From assembly GCA_023423895.1 (NCBI GenBank), contig JAFAER010000001.1:1-64000 (forward strand): a stretch of DNA of 64,000 nt, in the 5' to 3' direction. Numbering within the stretch: position 1 is the first letter of the stretch; each line of letters begins with the position of its first letter. Made by a program: the position numbers and the translations under genes. The notes under the pieces are model-generated. The model saw nothing but the letters and a program-made list of their open reading frames with translations, had not been told where the DNA came from and searched no databases. This DNA is from Pseudomonadota bacterium (GTDB taxonomy: Bacteria > Myxococcota_A > Polyangia > Polyangiales > Polyangiaceae). Below, piece after piece: positions 26,582 through 34,143 of the stretch.

Positions 26582-28120
26582 ATGAAGTTCCCGCTTCTCG
26601 CACTTGTGGCGGCCGTCGGTTTCGCCGCGACTTCATGCGAAACGAAACGCACCGAGCCAGCGGAACGGGAGAGCTCGGCCGCCGCCTACGACGACCAGGT
26701 CCGGTCGCTGCTCGAGACCAAATGCTTGCGCTGTCACGCAGGATTTGCGCCCGCCGGCGGATGGTCCGCCGACTCGTATCTCGGCGCCATCGGCTGCACG
26801 GCATCGGGAAAATCCGTCACCCTTGGAACAGAGAGCTCGCCGCCACCGCTGCTCGCCGCGCTGGATCGAAGCGATCACGCAGGGATGGTCTCTCCGGGCG
26901 AACGCGCGCTCCTCGCGTCGTGGCTCGCCGGCGGCACGCTGCTCCGACGCGGCGGCGTACATGCCATCGGCTTCGCCGACCCGCGCTCGCCGAACAGCCA
27001 CGGGCGCTTCCTCCGCGAGCGCGGATGGACGCCGATGCTCGACGCTGCGCATCAGGACGCGTGCGGGGCGTGCCACGAAGGTGCGCCGGCCCCGGAAGCA
27101 CGCGTCGCTGCGGCAGCGCCGAACGCGCCGTCTTGCACGAGCTGCCATCGAGAGCCGAACGCCGCGCTCGCGTGCGGGACCTGCCATGGCGAGGGTGCGC
27201 GCGCCTACCCGCCACGCTCGCGATGCTTCTTCCCCGAAACGACGGCGGATCACGCGCACGCCGTGCATGCGGGGCCGAGCGCCACGCACGCCACCGGGCT
27301 CCCGTGCTCGACGTGTCATCCTCAGCCGAGCGAGGGCCGCCCCGCCGGCGTGCACGCCAACGGCTACGTCGACGTGTGGTTCGATTTCGCGGTTGCCGGA
27401 CGCGACGCGCGCTTCGACGCAACGAACAAGAGCTGCACTGGCACGTGTCATGCTCGGATCGGCGGCGCGCGCCCTTCCCCGTCGTGGACCGGCGAGGCAC
27501 GGATGACGTGTGGCGACTGCCATTCGTCCCCCCCACCGAACCATTACCGCGGCCCGTGCACGACGTGCCATCGCGAAGCAAACGCCGACGGCACGGCCCT
27601 CACCGCGCCGAAGCTGCACGTGAACGGGCGCGTCGACCTCGGCGACGGCAGCGGCAAGTGCGGCGCATGCCACGGGCAGGGAGATGATCCATGGCCGAGG
27701 ACGGCCATCCACCAGGCGCACGCGAACCCGAAGAACGCGCGTCCCGTCGACTGCGCCACGTGTCACGAGGTCCCGCAGCCGGGCGAGCGCCATCCCGAGG
27801 GTCGAGGAACCGCCGCCGTGCGGCTGAGCGGGCTCGCGGCGCGCGGCGGACGACGGCCCCTGTTCGATCCGGTCGCCAAGGCCTGCGCGGGCACGTATTG
27901 CCACGAAGGCGCCGGCGGTTCGTCGACCGCTCCAGGCTGGGCCGACGGCCCCGGGCTCGGTTGCGGCTCGTGCCACTCCTCGCCTCCTCCGCCGCCGCAT
28001 CCGCAGAGCGCGACCTGCGGCGGAAGCTCGTGTCACGAGGGAAGGACGAACGGGCTTGCGCTCACGCCGGCGGGCAGGCTCGGCCACGTCGACGGCGTCA
28101 CCGATCGCGGCCCTCTCTAA
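26582..28120 (+). CDS. 13-heme lipoprotein cytochrome c (CXXCH/CX3CH/CX4CH type)
   Basis: This 512-residue exported protein has a short signal peptide ending FAATSC, probably lipidated. I count ten CXXCH motifs (first CLRCH, last CGSCH), one CX3CH (CTGTCH) and two CX4CH (CAGTYCH, CGGSSCH). Mixed spacing of this kind is known from the outer-surface cytochromes of Geobacter-type bacteria. The repeated pattern CGDCHSSPPP/CGSCHSSPPPP also recalls those proteins. There is no catalytic signature, so an electron-transfer role is inferred. The start was placed at ATG 26582 because it opens a signal peptide; the frame is open further upstream. The gene converges on the 27-heme cytochrome gene. Confidence 0.82.
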   Translation: MKFPLLALVAAVGFAATSCETKRTEPAERESSAAAYDDQVRSLLETKCLRCHAGFAPAGGWSADSYLGAIGCTASGKSVTLGTESSPPPLLAALDRSDHAGMVSPGERALLASWLAGGTLLRRGGVHAIGFADPRSPNSHGRFLRERGWTPMLDAAHQDACGACHEGAPAPEARVAAAAPNAPSCTSCHREPNAALACGTCHGEGARAYPPRSRCFFPETTADHAHAVHAGPSATHATGLPCSTCHPQPSEGRPAGVHANGYVDVWFDFAVAGRDARFDATNKSCTGTCHARIGGARPSPSWTGEARMTCGDCHSSPPPNHYRGPCTTCHREANADGTALTAPKLHVNGRVDLGDGSGKCGACHGQGDDPWPRTAIHQAHANPKNARPVDCATCHEVPQPGERHPEGRGTAAVRLSGLAARGGRRPLFDPVAKACAGTYCHEGAGGSSTAPGWADGPGLGCGSCHSSPPPPPHPQSATCGGSSCHEGRTNGLALTPAGRLGHVDGVTDRGPL

Positions 28121-28128
28121 GCGTGAGT

Positions 28129-28232
28129 GAGCGCTCGCGAGCGCGACGGCTGTCACCGCTTTGAGAGATGGCGGCCCTTCGAGCGCTCGCGAGCGCGAGC
28201 GGCTGTCATTGCTTGAAGAGATGGCAGCCCTT
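28129..28232. repeat. 51/52-bp direct repeat spanning the cytochrome 3' end
   Basis: Copies lie at 28129-28179 and 28181-28232 and match at nearly nine of ten positions. Each begins with the palindrome GCGCTCGCGAGCGC. The second copy includes the last codons of the 27-heme gene (KGCHLFKQ); the first encodes the degraded KGRHLSKR. The two palindromes may also act as a bidirectional terminator between the convergent cytochrome genes. Confidence 0.75.
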
Positions 28233-30176
28233 GCAGACCTGCGCCTCGGGCTGATGGTTCTTCCGGTCCGTGTGGCACGTCGACGTGCAGGTCGCGCGGT
28301 CCGACCGCGGCGGTCCGTGCGCGACGTGGCAGTTGGCGCAAGTCGCGTGGCCGCCTGCGCCGTGGAGCCCCTTCAGCGACGGCTTCGCGTGGCATGAAGC
28401 ACACGCGGGCGGAGCGTCGCCGGCGTGGAACGACGCGGCCTTCGCGCCCGTGAGCGCGTGTGGTCGATGACAGGTCGCACAGCCCTGACCGACCTTCGCA
28501 TGTAGAGCGTTGGCCTTGTTCTCGTGGCAGCTCGTGCACGTCGCCCGTGTGCCGAGCGAACCCGAGTGCGCATCGTGGCAGCTCGTGCAAGCCGAGTGGC
28601 CCTTCGGGGCCGTCTTCGCCTGGTCCGCGTGGCAGCTCGCACATGCCGGCTTCGCGACCGGCGCATGCGCGCTGCCATGGCACGAGGTGCAGTTCGCGTG
28701 CCCCGGGCGCGACGTCGTCGCCTTGGCCTTGTCGTCGTGGCACTTCGCGCAGAGCGCCGCCCCCGCCCCGGCGAGGCGAAAGCCGTGCGGCGCGTGACAC
28801 CCGGTGCACGCAGTCTTGCCAGCGTGGAACGCATGATCGTCCTTCGCGCTCTTGTGGCAGGAGGCGCAGTCGTTCGAGACCGGGATGGCCGCCGCATGGG
28901 CCACGGCGCCGGCTCGTCCGCCATGAGGAGCGTGGCATCCCGTACACGCCTGCTCGCCCTTCGCCGATGCAACGGACGGATGCGAAGGCTTCACGTTCGC
29001 ATGACAGCGCACGCACGCATTCCCGGCCGACACCTCCGGACGATGCGGGTCATGACAGCTCGCGCATTCGGCATGTGCGGGCACGCGCTGCGCCGCGAGG
29101 ACGGTGACGTTCGCGTGACAGGTGGCCGAGCAAGACCCGCGTGCCTCCTTCGGCGCGTGTGGTGTATGGCAGCCCGTGCACGTCGAGTGTCCTCGCACCG
29201 CCGCGACGCCGCGATGATCGCCGTGGCACCCCTCACATCCGCGGACGTCCGACTTGCGGGCTCGATGAGCCTCGTGGCACGTCACGCATGCCTCGTGACC
29301 GGCGACCCTCGGGCCGCGCGGGGTGACGTGCGGCGCCATCTTGGCGATGGCCGCAAGCACCGGGCCGGTGTGCCCCGTCGGCGTGCGCGCGGTGACGTGA
29401 CATCCCTCGCATGTGCCCTTCGCCGCCTCTTTTCCGGTATGCGGCGCGTGGCACATCGTGCAGACCTGTCCGGGAAGAGCCTGGTGCGGGTCCACGCCCT
29501 GCGCATGTGCCTGCCCGAGGTCGGCGCTCGAGGCGTCGCGCTCGTGCGCCGCGAACGACGGTGCTCCGGCCTCCCGCACGAACGCGAGGACGGCCGCATC
29601 CATCGACAGGTCCATCGAGGCATCCGGAATGGCGTCCGGCCGCGCATGGACCGCGAACGCTCCGTGCGCGGCGCTCATCGTCTGATGGCACGTCGTGCAG
29701 TCGGCGAGCACGGCGCGCTCGTCCGCGTGGATGCTGTGACACGATCCGCACGGCAGGTCGGCGCTCGCATGATGGTCCAGAGCCGGCGCGCCCGGCGCCC
29801 GCTTTGCCTTGGTGTGGCACTCGTTGCACGTCAGCGAAGGCTTGTTGGCTCCGAACACGTGGCACGAGAGGCAGGTCGTCGGCGTCTCGGCGCTCCCGTG
29901 ATGATGCCGCTTCGTCTCCTTCTCGTGGCACTTCGTGCACGCGCTCTCGTTCGGCGATGCGTCCGGCTGCGAATGACACTCGCCGCACGCGATCTGCCTC
30001 GTACCGACGTGGAAGACGTGCATCGGCGTCTCGCGCGCATCTTTCCATGTCGTCGGGACGTGCTCGACCGGCGAGAGCGGAGGCGGCCTCGTCGCGATGG
30101 CATACACCGCCGCGATGGCCGCGGCGACGGCGGCAATCGCGAGGAGCAGGAGGGTGATGCGGCGACCTCTCGTCAT
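28206..30176 (-). CDS. 27-heme c-type cytochrome, membrane-anchored
   Basis: This 656-residue protein has a single N-terminal membrane helix (ITLLLLAIAAVAAAIAAVYA) and no other recognisable domain. I count 25 CXXCH and two CX3CH motifs (CSATCH, CTSTCH), about one heme per 24 residues. Six hemes lie in residues ~60-170; a heme-free stretch of about 75 residues follows, then 21 hemes to the C terminus (CKGCHLFKQ). Such density suits a long heme wire. The ATG overlaps the upstream gene stop by 4 bp (ATGA); a TTG seven codons earlier is less likely. It is the third gene of a barrel/13-heme/27-heme operon. Its exact cellular side is inferred. Confidence 0.88.
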   Translation of the reverse strand: MTRGRRITLLLLAIAAVAAAIAAVYAIATRPPPLSPVEHVPTTWKDARETPMHVFHVGTRQIACGECHSQPDASPNESACTKCHEKETKRHHHGSAETPTTCLSCHVFGANKPSLTCNECHTKAKRAPGAPALDHHASADLPCGSCHSIHADERAVLADCTTCHQTMSAAHGAFAVHARPDAIPDASMDLSMDAAVLAFVREAGAPSFAAHERDASSADLGQAHAQGVDPHQALPGQVCTMCHAPHTGKEAAKGTCEGCHVTARTPTGHTGPVLAAIAKMAPHVTPRGPRVAGHEACVTCHEAHRARKSDVRGCEGCHGDHRGVAAVRGHSTCTGCHTPHAPKEARGSCSATCHANVTVLAAQRVPAHAECASCHDPHRPEVSAGNACVRCHANVKPSHPSVASAKGEQACTGCHAPHGGRAGAVAHAAAIPVSNDCASCHKSAKDDHAFHAGKTACTGCHAPHGFRLAGAGAALCAKCHDDKAKATTSRPGHANCTSCHGSAHAPVAKPACASCHADQAKTAPKGHSACTSCHDAHSGSLGTRATCTSCHENKANALHAKVGQGCATCHRPHALTGAKAASFHAGDAPPACASCHAKPSLKGLHGAGGHATCANCHVAHGPPRSDRATCTSTCHTDRKNHQPEAQVCKGCHLFKQ

Positions 30177-31228
30177 GGGAGGTGGCACTGCCGGCAAGGC
30201 TCGTCGCGCCTCATGTCGAGGGCGCTCGCGAAGCCTCGGCCGTGAGGGTTACCGCCGGGCCCGCCGACGCGATGACAGCCGACGCAGAGCGCTTCCCCGG
30301 AGCCGCCGTGGCACGCCGCGCACGACATCGGGTCCATGCGCGCCGCGCGTCCGTGCTCGCCGCCGCGCGCGCGGACCCAGTCGGGCGGATGCGGATTGCG
30401 TCCGAGCCCGCCGGCCGTGAACGACGAGCGCCCGCGCTTCGCGTGGCAGTCGAGACAGAAGCGCTCCGCGTCGTGGCACGTGGTGCAGAGGCCAGGATTC
30501 GACCGCGCCTCGTCGGCGTGCCTCGACATGAAGCCTGCACGATGAAGACCGGTCAGGCTCGGCCGCTCGAACTGCAGCTTCCAGGGGAGCACCGCCGTCG
30601 TCACGCCGTGGCACCCGGCGCAGAAGTCCTCGCCATGACAGGTGGCGCAGAGGTCGCGCGCGGAGGCCGCCCGCACACCGTGCTCGCGGATGAAGTCGCC
30701 CTCGTGGAAGACGTGGCTCGAAGGACGGGCGAGCTCGCTCGGGAGGTCGACATGACAGCCGTCGCACTCGCGCGTCTTCCATTGATCCTTGTGCGCGTGG
30801 CACGAGAGGCACTGCGCCATCGGCGGACGCATCGTCGTCTGATCCACGCTCCCGGCGGCGGCGTGGCACGGGACGCACTGTCCTCCGAGCTTGGGAACGT
30901 GCCGCTCGTGCGCGAAGCGAAGATGCTTCCGCGCGAGGATGTTCTCCTCACGCGTGTGAGCATCGCCGTGGCACCCTCCGCAGGTCCTCGTGTCGTGGGG
31001 CTTGGTGTGACAGCCGACGCACATCGCCGTATCCGGCAGGTGCAGTGGCCCCTCGTCCTTCGCCTGCACGATCCCTTGATGGCAGGAGACGCAGCTGATC
31101 CCCGCGAGCGAATGCGCGCGGTGCTCGAAAGGGTGCTGCGTGTTCTTCGGCTTGATCCCGAGCAGCCCCGCACAGGCGGCGAGCGAGAGGAGGAGCGCAA
31201 ACAGCGCCAAGCGGACGAGCGGCGTCAT
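30173..31228 (-). CDS. 13-heme lipoprotein cytochrome c
   Basis: This 351-residue lipoprotein has signal LALFALLLSLAACAG with Cys19 as the lipid site. Thirteen CXXCH motifs are present (CVSCH near the start to CRQCH four residues before the end). Several are paired closely (CATCHGEDFCAGCH, CTTCHDAERFCLDCH), a packing typical of decaheme-like outer-membrane cytochromes. It is coupled by 4-bp overlaps to both neighbours: the beta-barrel gene before it and the 27-heme gene after it. By analogy with porin-cytochrome conduits it would sit in or against the barrel. That complex is a prediction. Confidence 0.85.
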   Translation of the reverse strand: MTPLVRLALFALLLSLAACAGLLGIKPKNTQHPFEHRAHSLAGISCVSCHQGIVQAKDEGPLHLPDTAMCVGCHTKPHDTRTCGGCHGDAHTREENILARKHLRFAHERHVPKLGGQCVPCHAAAGSVDQTTMRPPMAQCLSCHAHKDQWKTRECDGCHVDLPSELARPSSHVFHEGDFIREHGVRAASARDLCATCHGEDFCAGCHGVTTAVLPWKLQFERPSLTGLHRAGFMSRHADEARSNPGLCTTCHDAERFCLDCHAKRGRSSFTAGGLGRNPHPPDWVRARGGEHGRAARMDPMSCAACHGGSGEALCVGCHRVGGPGGNPHGRGFASALDMRRDEPCRQCHLP

Positions 31229-32490
31229 CGCGGGAGCGGCCCTCCTTTACCAGGTACACCCATCGCATAGGTGACGCGCGCGAGCGCGTGCAGCGCTTGC
31301 CGGTTTTCGGGACCGGCCGAGCCTTCGACGGCGGTCGCGACCTCCCATCCGCTCGGCGAAGACCACGCGACGGCGCCGAGCGCCCACGGCCAGAGCGCGC
31401 CCCGACCACGCGGGTCATCGGGACGAACCAGCTCGATCTCGCTGGCGACGCGGAAGGCCGCCGAGAGCGGCAGCGACGCGATCGCGCGCGCCCCGACCCA
31501 GCGCGCGCCGTTGAAGTCGACGCGCCTGACCTCGAGCCCCAGCGAGCCTGCCCACTCGTCGTCGAGCGCGAGCGTCGCCCGCCCGATGCCCTGCCCGCCC
31601 ACCTCGCTGTTCTGCACCTGCACGCTGCCCGTCGCGACGAGCTCGAGGCGGGGAAACGCACGCCAGCGCGCGGTCGCTCCGGAGCTCGTCGCGGCGAAGT
31701 CGCCTAGCACCGAGAAGAGCGACGTACGAGGCAACAGACGGCCGGGCGATCGATGGGTGGTGAAGAGCTCGCCGCGGAGATCTTTCTTCTGCGCGCTCAC
31801 GGAGAGCAACGCGTCCGTTGGCCCTTTCGCGATGACGTCGAAGGCCGCACGTCCCGCGGCCGTGAACCAAGGCGACGGCGTGAACGCGAAATCGGCGCCG
31901 ACCTCCTCGTCATCGCGGCTCCCTCCGCGACGACGCACCGCGTACGAGCCGCCGAAGGCCGCGGTATCGCCGATCGACTGCCCGAGCCGCCCGCCCGCAG
32001 TCCAGGCGAACGTGTCGTAGTCGAAGCGACGGACGACGGGCACACCGCCGAACGCCTCGACGGTCGTGCCGCCGAACACACGTCCGAGCCCGCGCACGCC
32101 GTCGATGTGTACGGGTCGAACGGCGCCCATCGACACGATCATCCTGCCCGTGCGCAGCTCCGAGCCGCTCGCTGCGTCGCGTGTTCGAACCGAAAGCGTG
32201 AGGACGTCGCCCACCGGAGCGACCTCCCCCTCAAGCCCATGTGTACCGGCCTGGGCGGGCCCCATCACGCCGAGCCACGTCACGGTCTCGACGTCGAGCC
32301 ACGGTCGTAGACGGTCCTCTCCGCGGAGCACGAGCAGCCCAACCGGCGAGCGGGTCTGCGCGAGCGCATCGCCGCGGAGGCGGAGCGGCTCCTGCGCGCT
32401 GGCGCTGCTCGTAGCCATGACCAGAACGGCTGTGCCGACAAAGACGCGCGCGACGCCGAGTTTGCTCCGGTACAAGGAGAGACGGGACAT
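31225..32490 (-). CDS. Outer-membrane beta-barrel of a putative porin-cytochrome conduit
   Basis: This 421-residue exported protein has signal VFVGTAVLVMATSSASAQ. After it the sequence is a run of amphipathic, alternating strands with polar turns (FGGSYAVRRRG, WRAFPRLELVATGSVQVQ, GSLGLEVRRVDFNGARW), with no helices or hemes, which fits a beta-barrel. It lacks an obvious terminal aromatic residue. It is the first gene of the three-gene operon with two multiheme cytochromes, the arrangement seen in Mtr/Omb-type conduits, though I see no direct similarity to MtrB. The minus-strand ATG (32490-32488) shares bases with the start of the divergent tetraheme gene, and no ribosome site is visible for it. 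Confidence 0.65.
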   Translation of the reverse strand: MSRLSLYRSKLGVARVFVGTAVLVMATSSASAQEPLRLRGDALAQTRSPVGLLVLRGEDRLRPWLDVETVTWLGVMGPAQAGTHGLEGEVAPVGDVLTLSVRTRDAASGSELRTGRMIVSMGAVRPVHIDGVRGLGRVFGGTTVEAFGGVPVVRRFDYDTFAWTAGGRLGQSIGDTAAFGGSYAVRRRGGSRDDEEVGADFAFTPSPWFTAAGRAAFDVIAKGPTDALLSVSAQKKDLRGELFTTHRSPGRLLPRTSLFSVLGDFAATSSGATARWRAFPRLELVATGSVQVQNSEVGGQGIGRATLALDDEWAGSLGLEVRRVDFNGARWVGARAIASLPLSAAFRVASEIELVRPDDPRGRGALWPWALGAVAWSSPSGWEVATAVEGSAGPENRQALHALARVTYAMGVPGKGGPLPR

Positions 32491-33154
32491 GAGCTCGGGA
32501 AACGGAATCGACTGGGTCGCCTGGCTTTCGGGAGCGAGCGCCCTCGCAGCAGCGGGGATCCTCGTCACGCATCTCGTACGCCGACCGAGGCTGGATGCCG
32601 AGAATAAAACAAACACGAAGCTCTGGCTTCTTCTCGGACTCGGGGTCTTTCCGATCACCTCCGCTGGGACGGCAAACATCGCCGGCTTCAAGGAGACGCA
32701 GTCCCGTCGCTTCTGCGGGTCGTGCCACGTGATGGAGCCTCATCGAGACGACTCCAACGATCCGAAGAGCAACGCGCTGGCTGCCATTCACGCTCGCAAC
32801 GAGGCCTTCGGCAGCGAGAATTGCTACTCGTGCCACAAGGACTACGGCATGTACGGGTACGTCATGACCAAGATGGGCGGCATGGGCCACGTCTACTGGT
32901 ACTTGACCAAGTATCACTCGATGCCGCTCGAGGAGTCGAAGCACGATATTCGTATTTCACATCCGCTACCGAACGCGAACTGCATGCACTGCCACACGAC
33001 CACCGGCCCGCGATGGCTGTCGATTTCCGATCACGCGTCGTCGCTCGAGGCCGTCCGCGCGGGGACGATGTCGTGCGCGAGCCCGGGGTGCCATGGCTAC
33101 GCGCATCCGACGACCAAGCTCGGCAAAGAGCTCGACGCGGGAGCGATGCCGTGA
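32489..33154 (+). CDS. NapC/NrfH-type tetraheme cytochrome c
   Basis: This 221-residue membrane-anchored quinol dehydrogenase has two hydrophobic segments (VAWLSGASALAAAGILVTHL and KLWLLLGLGVFPITSAGTAN). Four heme sites follow: CGSCH, CYSCH, CMHCH and a CX4CH (CASPGCH). FCGSCHVMEPH and the GxxNCYSCHKDYG pattern are typical of the family that takes electrons from menaquinol to periplasmic partners. An AAGGAGA eight bases before ATG 32489 fixes the start. No nitrite or nitrate reductase subunit is nearby, so the divergent multiheme operon is the likely acceptor. It overlaps the next small gene by GTGA. Confidence 0.88.
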   Translation: MSSGNGIDWVAWLSGASALAAAGILVTHLVRRPRLDAENKTNTKLWLLLGLGVFPITSAGTANIAGFKETQSRRFCGSCHVMEPHRDDSNDPKSNALAAIHARNEAFGSENCYSCHKDYGMYGYVMTKMGGMGHVYWYLTKYHSMPLEESKHDIRISHPLPNANCMHCHTTTGPRWLSISDHASSLEAVRAGTMSCASPGCHGYAHPTTKLGKELDAGAMP

Positions 33155-33408
33155 AGGTCTGGGCTCGGATCCGATCGATCTCCAACGAATCGCTGATCCG
33201 TGCGGCATGCGTTCTCGGTCTGATCGCGCTGCCGCTCATGGTCGCATCCGTCGTGTTCCCCAACGTCTGGACCGTGCTCGGCGCGCTCTCGATCGGCCAG
33301 GGGATCGGCACGCTGTCGTTTGTGCTCTATCTGATCGCAGTCGCTCGCGACCTCGAGATCGTCCGGCGACTAAGCGGAGCGGCCACGCGGAAGAGCGACC
33401 AGGCCTGA
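33151..33408 (+). CDS. Small membrane protein coupled to the tetraheme cytochrome
   Basis: This 85-residue protein of unknown family has two hydrophobic helices (ACVLGLIALPLMVASVVF and VLGALSIGQGIGTLSFVLYLIAV), a basic N terminus and a basic C-terminal tail. Its GTG start overlaps the tetraheme cytochrome stop by 4 bp, so it is translated with it and may be a partner in quinol oxidation or assembly. No heme or metal motif is present. Confidence 0.65.
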   Translation: MKVWARIRSISNESLIRAACVLGLIALPLMVASVVFPNVWTVLGALSIGQGIGTLSFVLYLIAVARDLEIVRRLSGAATRKSDQA

Positions 33409-33413
33409 GCGCG

Positions 33414-34043
33414 CTACCGCCTCCCGGGGCTGCCGCTGACCGACGGCGGCGGTGGCGCGACCGACGAGCTCGCGAAACGACCGGCGCTGGTGAGACGCTC
33501 CTCTTCGTCGCTCATGTCCTGCTCGAAGCGGCGGAAGAACCAACGGATCTCGTCCGTGAGCTCGGCAATCGAGCGCACGCCGTCCTCGGCGTCCTCCGCG
33601 AGGGCACGCAGCGTCGTGCGCTGCTCCTCGTGCTCCTCGGCCATGCGATGCGCGCAGATCGGGCCCCAGGTCGCGGCCTCGCGTAGCAGCGGTGCAGCCG
33701 TTCGCTCCTCGTACTCGAAATGCCGGTCGGTCTCGTCGAGCAACTGGCCCAGGATCTCGCGGATCACGTAGCGCTGCTTCTCGTCTTGCTCGGCAGCGCG
33801 CGCCGCCCCGAGAAGCGCGCGCGTGAGGCTGCGCAGCAGCGCATGATCGCGCGCGATTCGCTGGCGGATCTCGAAGGCTACGACCATCGACGACGTCGTG
33901 CTCTGCGGATCGGCGATCGTGTCGAGCTCTTTCACCTTCATCTCCTCGGCTGCACTGCCTGGTACGCGCGGACTGGATGGCTTCTGGGACGACGGCATCG
34001 GCATGGCGGACATCGCTACGGAGTGGAGCAACGTCCTTGCCAT
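33414..34043 (-). CDS. Hemerythrin-like protein, fourth-helix His missing
   Basis: This is a 209-residue four-helix protein. Helix 1 has ARDHALL, helix 2 has HFEYEERTAAPLL, and helix 3 has HRMAEEHEEQR, all matching hemerythrin HHE motifs. In helix 4 the usual His before the EE pair appears as Asp (RFEQDMSDEEERL), so one iron ligand may be changed. ATG 34043 follows AAGGAG with a 10-base gap. It lies downstream of nnrS and of a second hemerythrin on the same strand, next to norB, suggesting binding or sensing of NO or oxygen. That role is inferred from context. Confidence 0.75.
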   Translation of the reverse strand: MARTLLHSVAMSAMPMPSSQKPSSPRVPGSAAEEMKVKELDTIADPQSTTSSMVVAFEIRQRIARDHALLRSLTRALLGAARAAEQDEKQRYVIREILGQLLDETDRHFEYEERTAAPLLREAATWGPICAHRMAEEHEEQRTTLRALAEDAEDGVRSIAELTDEIRWFFRRFEQDMSDEEERLTSAGRFASSSVAPPPPSVSGSPGRR

Positions 34044-34143
34044 CCGCGACCGGCTCCTTAGGCGCGCAGAGCGACGGCTTCTCGCGGGCGCGGAGCGGCA
34101 GGCGGTGCACGCCTTGCGTTCCCGCGCAAAGTGAGGCCGCCGC

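Noticed and set aside
32489..33154. Part of a nitrite reductase (NrfHA) system
   Set aside because: The tetraheme protein resembles NrfH, but no NrfA-type pentaheme catalytic subunit with a CXXCK motif lies nearby.
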